NCBI GenBank assembly: GCA_963744735.1
Contig: CAVUVH010000001.1
Span: 317,708-381,707, forward strand
Length of the DNA stretch: 64,000 bases
Reading direction: 5' to 3'
DNA from: RPQJ01 sp963744735
Lineage (GTDB): Bacteria; Pseudomonadota; Gammaproteobacteria; Steroidobacterales; Steroidobacteraceae
A program made the position numbers and the translations under genes. A model generated the notes under the pieces. The model was not told the DNA's origin, did not search any database, and worked only from the letters and a program-made list of their open reading frames with translations. Shown piece by piece: positions 27,847-38,695 of the stretch (position 1 is its first letter; each line of letters opens with the position of its first letter).

Positions 27847-29179
27847 CTACATCCGGCGCGCGATGGCGCGGTAGCCGAGTGCGCCGGCCACGGCGGCTGC
27901 GACCAGCAGCAGGATGAGCTGCACCAGCCGCCAGTACACGTGGTCGACCAGCGATGCGAGCTGTCCGGTGGCGTGCTCCGACGCCTGGGTCAGCGCCGGC
28001 ACCTTGCCGTCCGCCTGGGCGAGCAGCACCTGCAGGTGCTGCGCCGTTTCGCCCATCACGCGCAGCGCCTCGGTGTACTCCGTCACGTCGAACGGCCGCG
28101 ACGTCAGCTCCGGGCAGTCGCCGATGCGGGACGGTCGAAGCGGGCCAGCAGCACGTCCAGGGCGGCGATGGTCTCGCGCACCGAGTCCGAGGTCGTGCCG
28201 CCGGCCTCGAGTGTCGAGCGCAGCTCGACGACCAGCGCCTGCAACTCGCCCTGGCGCTCGTCCAGGATTCCGGTCAGCTGCTCGATCGCGGCAGATCGCT
28301 CTTCGGCAAACAGTCGCGGCAGGTCTGCGGCCAGGTTGCCCGTCGCCTGCGCGGCGCCGCCGATGCGGTCGACGCTGTGCGAGCAGCCCGCACGGATTCC
28401 GGGGTCATGGCCATTTCGAACGCCAGGCGCTGCGTCTCCATGCTGATGAGCTTGGGCGCACGCTGGCCGTAGTAGACCGCCCGCTCGGCAAGCTGGCGCG
28501 ACTGCGCGAGCTCGCGCACCGCGGGATCGAGGTTGCTCAGCGGATCGATGCCGAGGAACGAGAAGATGCTGGTCGAGGAGCTGGGGCCGGCGCGCGTTGG
28601 CGCTGGTGGCGAAGGCGAAGTCCTCGAGATGGATGAAGGGCACCGCCCGCCCGATCGGATTGTCGCGGTGCCAGGCCGCGATGCTCGAGCGGAGCTCATC
28701 CATCTGCGCCGCGGTCAGCAGCATGGTCTGCATGACTCCAGGCGCGGCTCTCCAGCACCCTGTGCGCGGCGAGCAGGCCGTCGGCACGCGCACCGTAGAG
28801 CTCGCGCGACCCAGCGATCCTCGATCACCATCCGGCTCAGCGTGGCGAACACCAGCATGTCGATGGCGTTCAGCTCCGGATTGGGACCGGCCGCGATCGT
28901 GAACGCCCTGGTGGCCTGGGAGACCCGCCAGGACTGCGCCGCGAGACGCTCGCCGGGGTCGTTGGTGGACTGCTGGAACGCCCGACCCGCTCGGTCGACC
29001 CACGCGGCATACTCGTCGGCGAAGCGCATGACGGCGAGCTGCAGTTGCAGCAGCGCGGCGGCTCGCTCCTCGGCAGCCCGGTCGCGAAACAGCCGGTTGG
29101 TGAGGGCGCAGCCCGACAGCACGGTGACGGCGATCAGCAGCACGAGCAGGGCCCTGGACGCGCGGGGAGGGTGAGTCAT
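27847..29179 (-). CDS. Hypothetical lipoprotein with C-terminal membrane segment, at least five frameshifts
   Basis: Assembled over three frames to about 440 residues. The N-terminus MTHPPRASRALLVLLIAVTV ends in a lipobox LSGC, followed by helical, amphipathic sequence (RAAEERAAALLQLQLAVMRF). Other pieces: SIAAWHRDNPIGRAVPFIHL, FLGIDPLSNLDPAVRELAQS, QATGNLAADLPRLFAEERS, and a C-terminal membrane helix (VYWRLVQLILLLVAAAVAGA). I do not recognise the family. The middle resembles a sensor-like coiled-coil region. It lies 59 bases downstream of the Ca2+/Na+ antiporter gene on the same strand and may be co-transcribed with it. Confidence 0.7.
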
Positions 29180-29238
29180 GATGTCGTGGTTTCGCCTCGA
29201 GGCAGGACTTGCGGCTACGAGCCCGGGCATGAGCGGCG

Positions 29239-30322
29239 CTAGCCGCCGCTCCGCGACTGCTGGTCGCGGATCACCATCGCGACGAGCGTCACGATCGTGA
29301 TCGGCAGCACGAAGCTCAGCATCACCGTGGAGAATTGCTCGAGCGCGTCGTGCTGCTGCGCGCCCATGATCAGGTACACGACGTAGGCCGCGTAGTAAGC
29401 CCAGGAACAGCAGCCCGCGGCGGCGACCGATCCGGCGGCCGAGCAGGAACACCGGCAGGCACGCGACGGCCACGGCGATCATGACCCAGACGTCGAAGTT
29501 CAGGACCGCAGGCGCGATGTCGAGGCCGGCAGGGCTCACCAACCCCGAGATCCCGAGACAGCCCAGGATGTTGAAGGTGTTGCTGCCGATCACGTTGCCC
29601 ACGGCGATGTCGCGTTCGCCGCGGATCGCCGCCATGATCGACGTCGCGACTTCCGGCATCGACGTGCCGGCGGCGATGATCGTCAGGCCGATCACGAGGT
29701 CGCTCACGCCCAGCATGCGCGCGAACGCGACCGCCGCATCCACCAGCCACCCTGAGCCGAGTACGAGCAACCCGAGGCCGGCGACGATCAGCAGGACCTG
29801 CACCGCCCAGTGGCTGTCCCACTCGCCCTTGCGTGGCACGCCGGACGCGTACTCGTCACGGACCTCCTTGGTTTCGGCGCGGGACTGGCGCACGAGGAAG
29901 ACGAGGTAGGCGCCAAGCAGCACGAGCAGGAGCGCGGACTCCATGCGGCTCATCTGGCCGCCGACAATCATCACCGCGAGGATCAGCGAGGCGCCGATCA
30001 TGATCGGTACCTCCTGGCGGATGATCTGCGAGTGCACGACCAGCGGCGTGATCACGGCGCTGATGCCGAGGATGAACAGCACGTTGAAGATATTGCTGCC
30101 CACGACGTTACCGACGGCGATGTCCGTCTGGCCGCCGAGCACCGCGCCGACCGAAACTGCCACCTCGGGCGAGCTGGTGCCCATCGCGACGATCGTCAGG
30201 CCCACGACCAGCGGCGATATGCCGAGAGACAGCGCGATCTTCGAGGCGCCGCGGACGAGCAGCTCGGCCCCCAGCACCAGGGCGCCCAGCCCCAGGACGA
30301 AGAAGACGACGTGTGTGAGCAT
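29239..30322 (-). CDS. Calcium/sodium antiporter (CaCA family, YrbG-like), frameshift near 29400
   Basis: Net 361 residues. Two homologous halves each carry the alpha-repeat motif: VGLTIVAMGTSSPEVAVSV with AVGNVVGSNIFNVL, and IGLTIIAAGTSMPEVATSIM with AVGNVIGSNTFNIL. Ten hydrophobic segments with a charged central loop (ETKEVRDEYASG). Removing one base near 29400 gives YYAAYVVYLIMGAQQHDALE and a TAG at 29241. The expected role is export of Ca2+ in exchange for Na+ across the inner membrane. Interesting beside the calcium-binding-type protease locus just upstream. Confidence 0.92.
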
Positions 30323-30435
30323 GGCGTGCGGAAACCGTGACGGGCTGTGGAGGGCCGGAGTTTACCCCAGGCGGTCGGCGGCGCGTCGAGGAGCCGAACC
30401 CGGTTGGGCAGGTGCTGGTCGATCAGGCGCGCGGC

Positions 30436-30924
30436 TCAGTATTCGTCTTTACCCGTCTTCGCCTCCTCGATCTGGTCGGCACCCATGGCGACCAATGCGA
30501 TGATTTCGGTCAGCTGATCCGCCGTTGCGTTCACGGGGATCCAGCTCGCAAGAACAGCCATCGTCTTGCCGCCTGACTGCTGCATTTCCCATGCGCCGAA
30601 GTTGTAGCTGGAGTTTGCCTGCAGCAGGGCCGCTGCGTCGGACGCGCTGAGGGGGCCTCCCGAAGCATAGCCGACCGCGGATATGCGGCGGCGCGCGATA
30701 CCGAAAGCTTCAATCGGCTTCGAGTAGATCATCACGCCCTGGGTGCGCGTGTCCGAGATCCTGAGCGTGCAGAAGTAGTCGCCGTCATTGTCGACTTTGC
30801 AGCTGTCGAGCCCGATCTGCTTGAGCGCCGCAGCGACCCCCGGATCGCCCGCAGTCTGGGCCGTGGCGGTGGTGGCGATGATGCCGCCGGCAAGGATCGC
30901 GGCAAACAGCGTGAACATGCGCAT
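30436..30924 (-). CDS. Secreted hypothetical protein, YbjN-like
   Basis: 162 residues with a signal peptide cut after ATTATAQ. The mature part (KQIGLDSCKVDNDGDYFCTL, then QGVMIYSKPIEAFG) resembles the YbjN/sensory-regulator-like domain in spacing of the DxDGDY motif, and the C-terminus ends with an acidic helix (GADQIEEAKTGKDEY). Two Cys may pair in the periplasm. It lies 60 bases downstream of the CHAT gene on the same strand, so it may be the last gene of that operon. Function unknown. Confidence 0.75.
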   Translation of the reverse strand: MRMFTLFAAILAGGIIATTATAQTAGDPGVAAALKQIGLDSCKVDNDGDYFCTLRISDTRTQGVMIYSKPIEAFGIARRRISAVGYASGGPLSASDAAALLQANSSYNFGAWEMQQSGGKTMAVLASWIPVNATADQLTEIIALVAMGADQIEEAKTGKDEY

Positions 30925-30984
30925 CGGTGTCTCCCCTGGAAGTCGAATCGACGGCGGCTCGCCGAGCCGGGCACTCCGGCCGCG

Positions 30985-33900
30985 CTAGAGCCAGTTGCCC
31001 ATCAGGATGAACGGCGCCCAGAAAAACGGGTGGGCAAACGGGGCGTTGGCAGGCGGCGTGTAGCGGGCTGCCTTCGGCACCGACTGCGCCTGTGGCACCT
31101 CGCGGATCGCACCGCGCAGCGCGACCGGCGCCGTGTCCGGGCGCAGCTCGCCGCCGATGAAGCCGAGCTGCACGGCGCGCATCGCGTCGGCCTTGGTCAG
31201 GTGCTCGGACTGCCGGCGCCGATAGAACTCGCGCATGAACAGCCCCGTGCTGCCATCGGCCACCGACCACAGCGTGGCCATCACGCTGGCGGCGCCCTGG
31301 TTCTGCGCGAGCGCGCCGAATCCCTCCACCTCGCGTCCGTTGCGCCGCTGCGTGTCGCCGAGCGCCGTCTGGCAGGCCGAAAGCGTCAGCAGGTCGACGC
31401 TGCCCAGCGGGAAGTTGCCCGTCTTGAAGTCGGCCAGCGTCAGCTTCGTCCCGCCGCCGAGCAGCAGGTAGGAGTCGGCATCGGTGCCGGCCGTGAAATT
31501 GAAGTGGCTGGCGATGTGCACCACCTGCGGGCCGGCCTCGAGTGCCTCGGAGAACGTGCCCGCGGTGAACGCCTCGTCGAGACCCACGCTGCCGCTCAGG
31601 ATGCCGGCGCCATCACTCGCGCCCTGCTGCACGATCTCGTCGAGTTCCACCGGCACGGCGGGCAGCGGCGCCCAGGCGATCTTGTCCGCCCCCGGGGCCG
31701 CGCCCTTGCTGACGCCCAGCCCGGCGATGGTCCATTCCGGCTGCGGCTTGCGCTCGAGGCTCGCGCGGCCCGCGGGCGTGAACAGTGCGAAGCCGTACCT
31801 GGCCACCAGGTACTGCGAGCCGTCGTGCAGGGCCGCGAACGGCAGGTAACGCAGCACGCCGTCGAGCGACAGCATCAGCACGCGCGCATTCGCCTGCTGC
31901 AGGTCGGCCGCGATCGGCGCGATCAGCACGTCGTACAGCGCCTTGGCTGTGGGCATCGGGTCCCGCGTCGGACCCTGCAGGATGTCGCGGTACTGGAATA
32001 CCAGCTTGTTGAGCTCGGCCTGCGCGATCGGCCGCTCGCGGTGGATCTGCACCGTCGGCGTCGTGACCAGGATGTGCAGCTTCTGCGGCAGGATCAGGTA
32101 GTGCACGATGACCGCGCCCTGCCCGAGGCGTGCGAGGCTGCCCTGCAGCGCGCGCACGCTGGCGAGGCCCTGCTCGGCGTAATCCATCGCGCGTTCGGTG
32201 CCCGCGGCGGCGAACGCCTGGTCGAGTTCCGCCAGGTACGACTGGAACGCCTGCTTGGAGACCTCGAGGTCGGCCTTCAGCGCACTCGAAGCGCGCCTGC
32301 TGCTCGGGTGTGCGGCTGGCCTGCGGCACCGCGCGCAGTGCCTCGTACTCGCGCCCGAGCTCGGCCAGCTTGCCGCTGATCTGCTGGTAGCGCTCGGCCC
32401 ACGGCGCCTCGGCGTCGGATGCGCCGAGGGTCGTCTGGCGGGCATCGGCCGCGGCATCGCGCCGGATGAAGTCGAAGTATTCCTCTTCCTTCAGCATCGC
32501 CATCACCTGCTCGGCCTCGGCCAGCCGTCCGCGCGCGATCATGCCGTCGGCGAGCTCGCGGTAGACACGCTCCTTGTTGCCGAGCATCGAGCGCTGCAGT
32601 TCCTTGTCGAGGTTGACCGCGCCCGCGCGCAGCGACTGGATCGCGTTGACCGCCTGCTTGCGCAGGAAAATCGCCTGCTCGGCGTTGCCCCGTGCTTCCG
32701 CCGCGTCCGCCAGCGACTCCCATGCCTGCCACTGCAGGTCAGGCGAACCCACCTCCTGCGCCGCCGCCAGCGCAAGACGCGCAGTCTGGGCCGCATTGGT
32801 GTACTGCTTGCGCTGCACCTGCGCCCGGGCGAGGCCACAGAGGGCCAGGGTCTCGTGCCAGCGCTGCTGCGTGGCGCGCAGGATGCGCAGCGACTGCTGG
32901 TAGTTCTCGATCGCGCTGGCATATTGCCCTGCGGCCGACTGCGCATTGGCCAGCCGCATCAGCGCGTTGGCCTCGCCGGAGCGGGAACCGATCTTGCGGT
33001 TCAGCGCCAGCGCCTGGCGGAACGACTTCTGTGCCTCGGCATACTGCTTGAGGTCGTCGTGCGCGCTGCCCTCCATCACCAGCAGGCTTGCCTCGATCTG
33101 CCGATGGCCGATCTCCCGGCTGATCGGCGAGCGCCTGCCGCACGTATTCGAGCGCGCGCGCGGGCTGGCCGAAGGCGCGATAGGCCTCCGCAGTCTGGCC
33201 GAGCACGATCGCCTCGTTCATCCGGCATGCCCGCACCGCGGAAGTACTCCAGCGCCTTAGCGAGCAACTCGAGCGTCGGACCGTACTGGCCGAGGTCGAG
33301 ATAGGCGCCTGCCATGTTCGCCTGGTCGCCGGCGATGCCTTCGGCACTGCGGTTCTTCTCATGCAATGCGAGCGACTGCCGGTGGACTTCGAGCGCGTCG
33401 GCCGGCCGGCCGAGCGCCAGCAGGCTGTTGCCTGCGGTGCGGTAGGCGTCGGCTTCGTCGCCCTCGGCATGGATCTCGCGCGCGATCGCGGCTGCCTGGC
33501 GCGCCAGCTCGAGCCCCTCGGCGGCGCGACCGATCTCCTCGTAGGTCGTCGCGATCGACAGCAGGTCGGCCACCTCGGTGTTGCGCCGGCCCAGCCGGCG
33601 ATCGATCGCCAGCGCCTCGTTGTGCGTCCGCAGCGCCAGGTCGTATTGCGCCAGGTCGCGGTGCGCATCGCCCATTGTGTTGAGCGCCGAGACCTCCCAG
33701 TCGACGTTGCCCACCTGGCGTGACAGCGCTAGCGACCGCTGCAGCGGCGCGATGGACGCGGCGGCCAGTCCCTGCGTGCGGTAGGTGATGCCTACCATCA
33801 GCCATGCGAGCGCTTCGGTCGTCAGGTCATTGGCCTCCTGCGCCAGTTCCTGGGCGCGGGTCAGGCGCGGCAGCGCCTGGGAATACAGGTTTTGCTTTCG

Positions 33901-36900
33901 GTAGGCATCGCCGAATTCGATGTGGCGAAACGCTGCAAGGTGCCGGATTCTTCAACTCCTTGACGATACCGAGGGCCTGCTCCTCGTACTCCTCGGCCGC
34001 CGCCAGGTCGCCGTCCTGCGATCGCCATCGCGCCCAGTGCGGCCAGCACGGCCGACTCCTCGGCGCGGTCGCCCGCGCGCCGGTATGCCTCGATGGCCTG
34101 CGCGTAGGTGGCGCGCGCGGCCGGTCGCTCGCCGGGTGTCCGGGCCTGAACGCCCGCGATCGCCATTAGAGCGACGCCTTCGGCGCTCGCGTTGCCGAGT
34201 TCGCGCGCGATGGCCAGCGCAAGCTCATACTCGGCGCGCGCTTCGGCCAGCCGGTCCAGGCGCAGGTGCAGGTCGCCGAGCCGGTGATGGTCGATGCGCT
34301 CGTTGTCGGCGTCACCGACCTCGCGGTCGAAGGCGAGCACCTGCGTATACACCTGCAGCGCCTCGTCGAAGCGGTTGGCATTGCGCAGCGCGTCTCCCAG
34401 GTTGGTGAGCGCGGCGCTCTCGGTCCCGCGCAGGCCGAGCTCGTGGGCCAGCGCCGCTGCGGCGCGGTACTGGTCGGCCGCCTTGGCGTATTCGGTGCGC
34501 AGGTCGTACAGGGCTCCGAGCTCGGAGAACGTGTGCGCCATCAGGGTCTGGTCGCCGAGCCCGCGCGCCAGCTCGAGCGCCTGGCCGAGCTGCAGCAGCG
34601 CTTCGTCGTAACGCGCCAGCTGCCCGAGCATGGCGCCCGCGTGCCGGCGGTCGAACGACTCCCCCTTCTGGTCGGCGCGGCTCACGTCGAGCTCGATGGC
34701 CGACAGGAAGACCGCCAGGGCTTCTTCCTTGCGGCCCTGCGCCTTCAGCGACAGGCCAAGCTGTGAAAGATCGCGCGAAAGCGCAGCGTCGTCGCCTGCG
34801 GCACGGTGCAGCTCGACCGCACGCGCCAGCGTCTTCGAGGCGGCGGCCTCGTCGCCCAGCTCCTGCTGCAGCGCGCCGAGATCCGGCAGGACGCTGCGCA
34901 GCCCGGCGTCATCCCCGGTCTTCTCGAACAGCTCGCTCGCCGCCTGGTAGCGGGCGACGGCCTCGGGTTTGCGCTCCAGCGACTTGAGCGAGCGTGCGGC
35001 GCCGCGCACCGCCGTCGCCTCGTCCGCGGTCAGAGCGACAGCGACGGTACATGGTCGCCGCACGCTCGTAATAGTCGAGCGCCTGCGCATGGCGTTCGAG
35101 GGTCCGCAATGCGACCGGCCGCGTTCTCGAGCATGCGTCGCATGGGAGGCGCTCGGTCCGAGCGCGGCATGCAAGGCCAGGCCCTGTTCGTAGAACCCGA
35201 GGGCCTCCTCGCTGCGATCGGTTTCCTGGTACAGGTTGCCGATCGAACCCAGCGTCGACGCGACCAGCGCGTCGTCGGCCAGCTCCCGCGAGATGGCGAG
35301 AGCCTGCTGCAGTGACGCCAGGGCCTCGTCGTTGCGCCCGAGGTCCTGCTGCACCGAGGCGATCGTCAGGTAATCGATGCGCTCCGCCGCGGCGATCGCC
35401 GAGTTCGCGATCGATCACGAGCGCTTCGTTGTACGCAGCGAGCGCCGCCTCAGTGCTGGCCGAGGCCCTGGCGGGCCCGGCCGATGCCCGTGAGCGAAAC
35501 ACTCTGCCCGGCGCGATTGTCCGCGGCCCGGCCGAGCTGCAGCGCCGACTCGTAGGCCACCAGCGCGCCAGCGTGATCGCCGAGTGGCAAGGCGCGAGTC
35601 GCCGAGCAGGTTCAGCGCCAGCCGCTCGTCTTCGGGCTTGCCCAGCAACCGCGCCAGCTCGACCACGCGCTGCAGCTCCGGGATGGCCTCCGCGTGACGT
35701 CCGCTCCGCGCTCAGCAGCTTGACGATGCGGCTGCGATCGAAGGCCTCGGCACCGGGATCGTTGGTCGCGACGTCGATCTCGATGCCGGCGCGATAGGCG
35801 GCGAGGGCGCCGTCCACGTCCCCCGTGCCTTCCTTGACCATGCCGAGCAGCGAGACATCGCGCGTCTCGGCCTGCTGGTCGCCCGCGCTGCGGTGCAGTT
35901 CGAGCGCTTCCTCGAGCGGCGCGATGGCGCCGGCGTAGTCCTCCTGCCGACGCCGCACGTCGCCGAGCCTGGCGAGCGAACGGCGCAGGCCGCGCTCGTC
36001 GCCGACCTGCCGGTACAGTGCCGCGGCGCGCTCGCTGGCCGTCTCGGCCTCGTCGAGGCGCTCGAGGCCGGCCAGCGTATCGGCCAACACGATCCACGCG
36101 CCCGCCTCGACGTCGGCACGCTTGCGCCCGACCTCGGTGGCGGCCGTGAAGCTGGCGAGCGCGCGCTCCGTCTCGCCCATGCGCAGCAGGGTCTTGCCGA
36201 TATTGGTCAGGTCGATGGCCTGGTTGGGTCCGTCGCCAAGGGCCTGGTGGATGGCCAGCACGGACTCGTAGGCGGCGAGCGCCTGCGGGTACTCATTGCG
36301 CCGGGAGTGCAGCAGGCCGATGCGCGTGAGCGTCGCCGCCTCAGATGCGGTGTCGCCGCGCTCCTGCGCGATGGCGATCGAGGCCCGGTAGGCTTCTTCG
36401 GCCGCCTCGAACTGGCCGAGATCGGCCCGCACGTCGCCGATCGTGTCGTAGTCGATCTGCTGCGCGAGCCGGTTGCCGAGCTCGACATCGATGGCGAGCG
36501 CCTGCTCGAATGCGGCGAGCGCCTCCTCGCGGGCTCCCGAGCTGCTGCTGCGCCTTGCCGATGCCGGTCAGGGCCGAGCTCTCATCGATGCGCGACCCGG
36601 TTTCGCGTGCCAAGCGCCAGCGCGCGACGGTGTGTTTCGAGCGAGGCGGGATAGTCGCGCAGCCGCTCCTGCGCCTGGCCGAGCCGGTCGAGCAGCGACA
36701 GCTCCTGGTCGTGCTGTCCCAGCTGGCGGCGCAGTTCGAGCGCGCGGTTCAGTTCGACGATCGCCTCGCGATCCCGGCCGAGTCTGCGTGTACATGGTCG
36801 CCGCGCGTTGCCGGTCCCACGCCTCGCCGGCGACGTCGCCGAGTTCGACGTCGATCGCGACGGCGTCGCCGTAGGCAGCCAGCGCGGCGTTCTCGTCGCT

Positions 36901-38014
36901 GCAGGGCTTCATGCGCCTGGCCGAGCGTGGACAGGTCGCGGCCCTGCGCCATGAGATCGCGCGCGGCGCGATGCAGGCTGATCGCCTCGTCGAGGTCACG
37001 CACGGCGGCGGCGGCATCGCCCGCTCCGCGCTTCGCGCTGCCGCTGCGCGACAGGGCCGAGCGCAGGCAGTCGCGGTCGTCCGCCTTGCGGCACAGCGCG
37101 ACGGCCGCTTCATAGCGTGCGATCGCTTCGGGCCGGCGCTCGAGCTTCTCGAGTGCGCGTCCCTCGGCCGTCGTCGCCGTGCCTTCGCCCGCGACGTCCT
37201 GCACGGCCCGGTACTCCGCCTGCGACTGCAGGAACGACTGCAGTGCCGGTTCGATCTCCCCAGCCTCGAGTTGCAGCTCGCCGACGAGCAACAGCGCGCC
37301 TGCCATCGCCGCGCGCTCGCCGGACGCCTGCAGCAGCGGCAGTGCCTGCTGCAACCGCTCCATCGCGACGTCGGCGTGGCCGCGGTCGCGCTCGATCTTG
37401 CCGAGTTGGGCGAGCAGCCGTCCCTCGACGGCCCGATCGCCGGAGGCACGCGCGAGCTCGAGGGCGCGACGGTACAGCTCGTACGCACCGTCGGCATCGC
37501 CGAGCGCAGCGATGGCAACGCCGCGATTCGAGGTGTCGACAGCTTCGTCCAGCGTGTCGCCGGCAGCTGCGTGCAGCGGAATCGAGGCTGCAAAAGTGTC
37601 TGCTGCCGCCGCGTAATCGCCGCGGCCGGATTGCAGCACACCCAGGTGCGACAGCACCGCCCGCTGCCGATCCGCGTCGCCACGCGCCGCCGCCAGCGTG
37701 GCGACCTCGGCAAGGCGGCGCTCGGCGTCGGCGGTCCGCCCCTGCTGCTCGTCGAGCCTGGCCAGCGCAAACGAGGTTTCCTCGCGCAGCGTCGCATCAC
37801 CCGATGCGGCCGCGAGTTCGTAGGCCTGCTCGAGCCGGGTCCGTGCCTTGGTGTAGCGCTCGCGCTCGAAATCGCGCTGCCCGGCCTCGAGCAGCTTCTC
37901 GGCCTTGGCCTGTGCGCGCGTGTCGGTCGCGGCATCCGCAACGTGGGCATGCAGTGCCCCGGCCAGCACCAGGGCAATCACGACGGGGAGACGGGAAGGG
38001 CGGAACGTGCTCAT
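30985..38014 (-). CDS. Giant secreted TPR-CHAT protein, many frameshifts
   Basis: About 2,340 residues from MSTFRPSRLPVVIALVLAGA (signal peptide ending HVADA) to FWAPFILMGNWL at 30985. Nearly 1,800 residues are tetratricopeptide-type repeats (typical units: ALNTMGDAHRDLAQYDLALR, LGDVRRRQEDYAGAIAPLEE, ALTNLGDALRNANRFDEALQ). The last 350 residues form a CHAT (caspase-like, HetF-associated) domain with a catalytic-type His in VVHIASHF (near 31505) and Cys in LTLSACQTALGD (near 31375), followed by EVEGFGALAQNQGAASVMAT. At least ten single-base frame changes (for example near 36905, 36790, 36610, 35690, 35390, 35100, 33940, 33220, 33090 and 32290) each keep TPR periodicity, which argues for sequence errors. 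CHAT domains are cysteine peptidases of clan CD. Confidence 0.85.
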
Positions 38015-38066
38015 GGGCATTCGAGGTTGTGGTGACCCAGGCTTTGACGCGCCAACCGGCGTGCCG

Positions 38067-38675
38067 TCAGGTCGCCGGTTCGAGGATGACCCGGTAGCGG
38101 CCGGGCGTGGTGGCCCGTCCGCCACGCGGCGTGACCCATTCGTGGAACGCGTCGAGGCGCTCCTGCGTCACGTCCACTTCGACGATGACACGTCCTGCGG
38201 CGGGTGCACGCTGCGGCGCAAGGCCGAGCGCGCTGAGTTCGCGCTCCACTGCGGTGGCCGCGGCCTCCGGATCAGGCACGGCCTGCTTCACGACGCCGGC
38301 AAAACCGCGCGGCGTTTCCACGGGTGGCAGGGGCGGCGACTCGCCGGGAACCGGGTCGGTCGAGGGCCTGAGCAGCGTGAGGCCGACGACCGCAAGGGTC
38401 ACCGAGGCGGCGGCTGCAAGCCAGACGGGGGTACGTTTCGGCCTCGAGCCTGGGACCACGGCGGCCGGTGTCGTGCGTTCTAGCAGTCCCTCGCTCTCCA
38501 GCCGGCGCAGCAACCGCGCCAGGCCGACGCGATCATCGGCACCGGTGCGCGCGGTCTCCGCGTCGGCGCGGCGAATTGCGCTGCGCAACTCGGGCGCGCC
38601 ATCCGGCGGGCCGGCCGCGTCCCCGCGTCCCGCGACGCGTGCACTCCAGTCGTCGATGTCTTCGTCGGTCGCCAC
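38067..38675 (-). CDS. Single-pass membrane protein in anti-sigma-factor position
   Basis: 202 residues from a GTG. A soluble, charged N-terminal 80 residues with a helical stretch (RVGLARLLRRLESEGLLERT) is followed by one membrane segment near residues 82-104 (TPVWLAAAASVTLAVVGLTL), a proline-rich spacer, and a small outer domain (GRVIVEVDVTQERLDAFHEW) ending GRYRVILEPAT. No zinc-binding HxxxCxxC motif is visible, so it is not a classic ZAS anti-sigma factor, but topology and position in a sigma-factor operon suggest a signal-transducing or anti-sigma-like role. 20 bases after the protease gene and 52 before the CHAT gene. Confidence 0.8.
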   Translation of the reverse strand: MATDEDIDDWSARVAGRGDAAGPPDGAPELRSAIRRADAETARTGADDRVGLARLLRRLESEGLLERTTPAAVVPGSRPKRTPVWLAAAASVTLAVVGLTLLRPSTDPVPGESPPLPPVETPRGFAGVVKQAVPDPEAAATAVERELSALGLAPQRAPAAGRVIVEVDVTQERLDAFHEWVTPRGGRATTPGRYRVILEPAT

Positions 38676-38695
38676 TCGCCGTTATCTTGGTCGCG

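Noticed and set aside
31030..33304. Long plus-strand ORFs opposite the TPR-CHAT gene
   Set aside because: Their Arg/Leu/Ala repeats mirror the TPR codons; no start signals or families.
30985..38014. A Craspase-type CRISPR-associated TPR-CHAT protease
   Set aside because: No CRISPR array or gRAMP/Cas7-11 gene in the window, and the protein has a signal peptide, which does not fit a cytoplasmic CRISPR partner.
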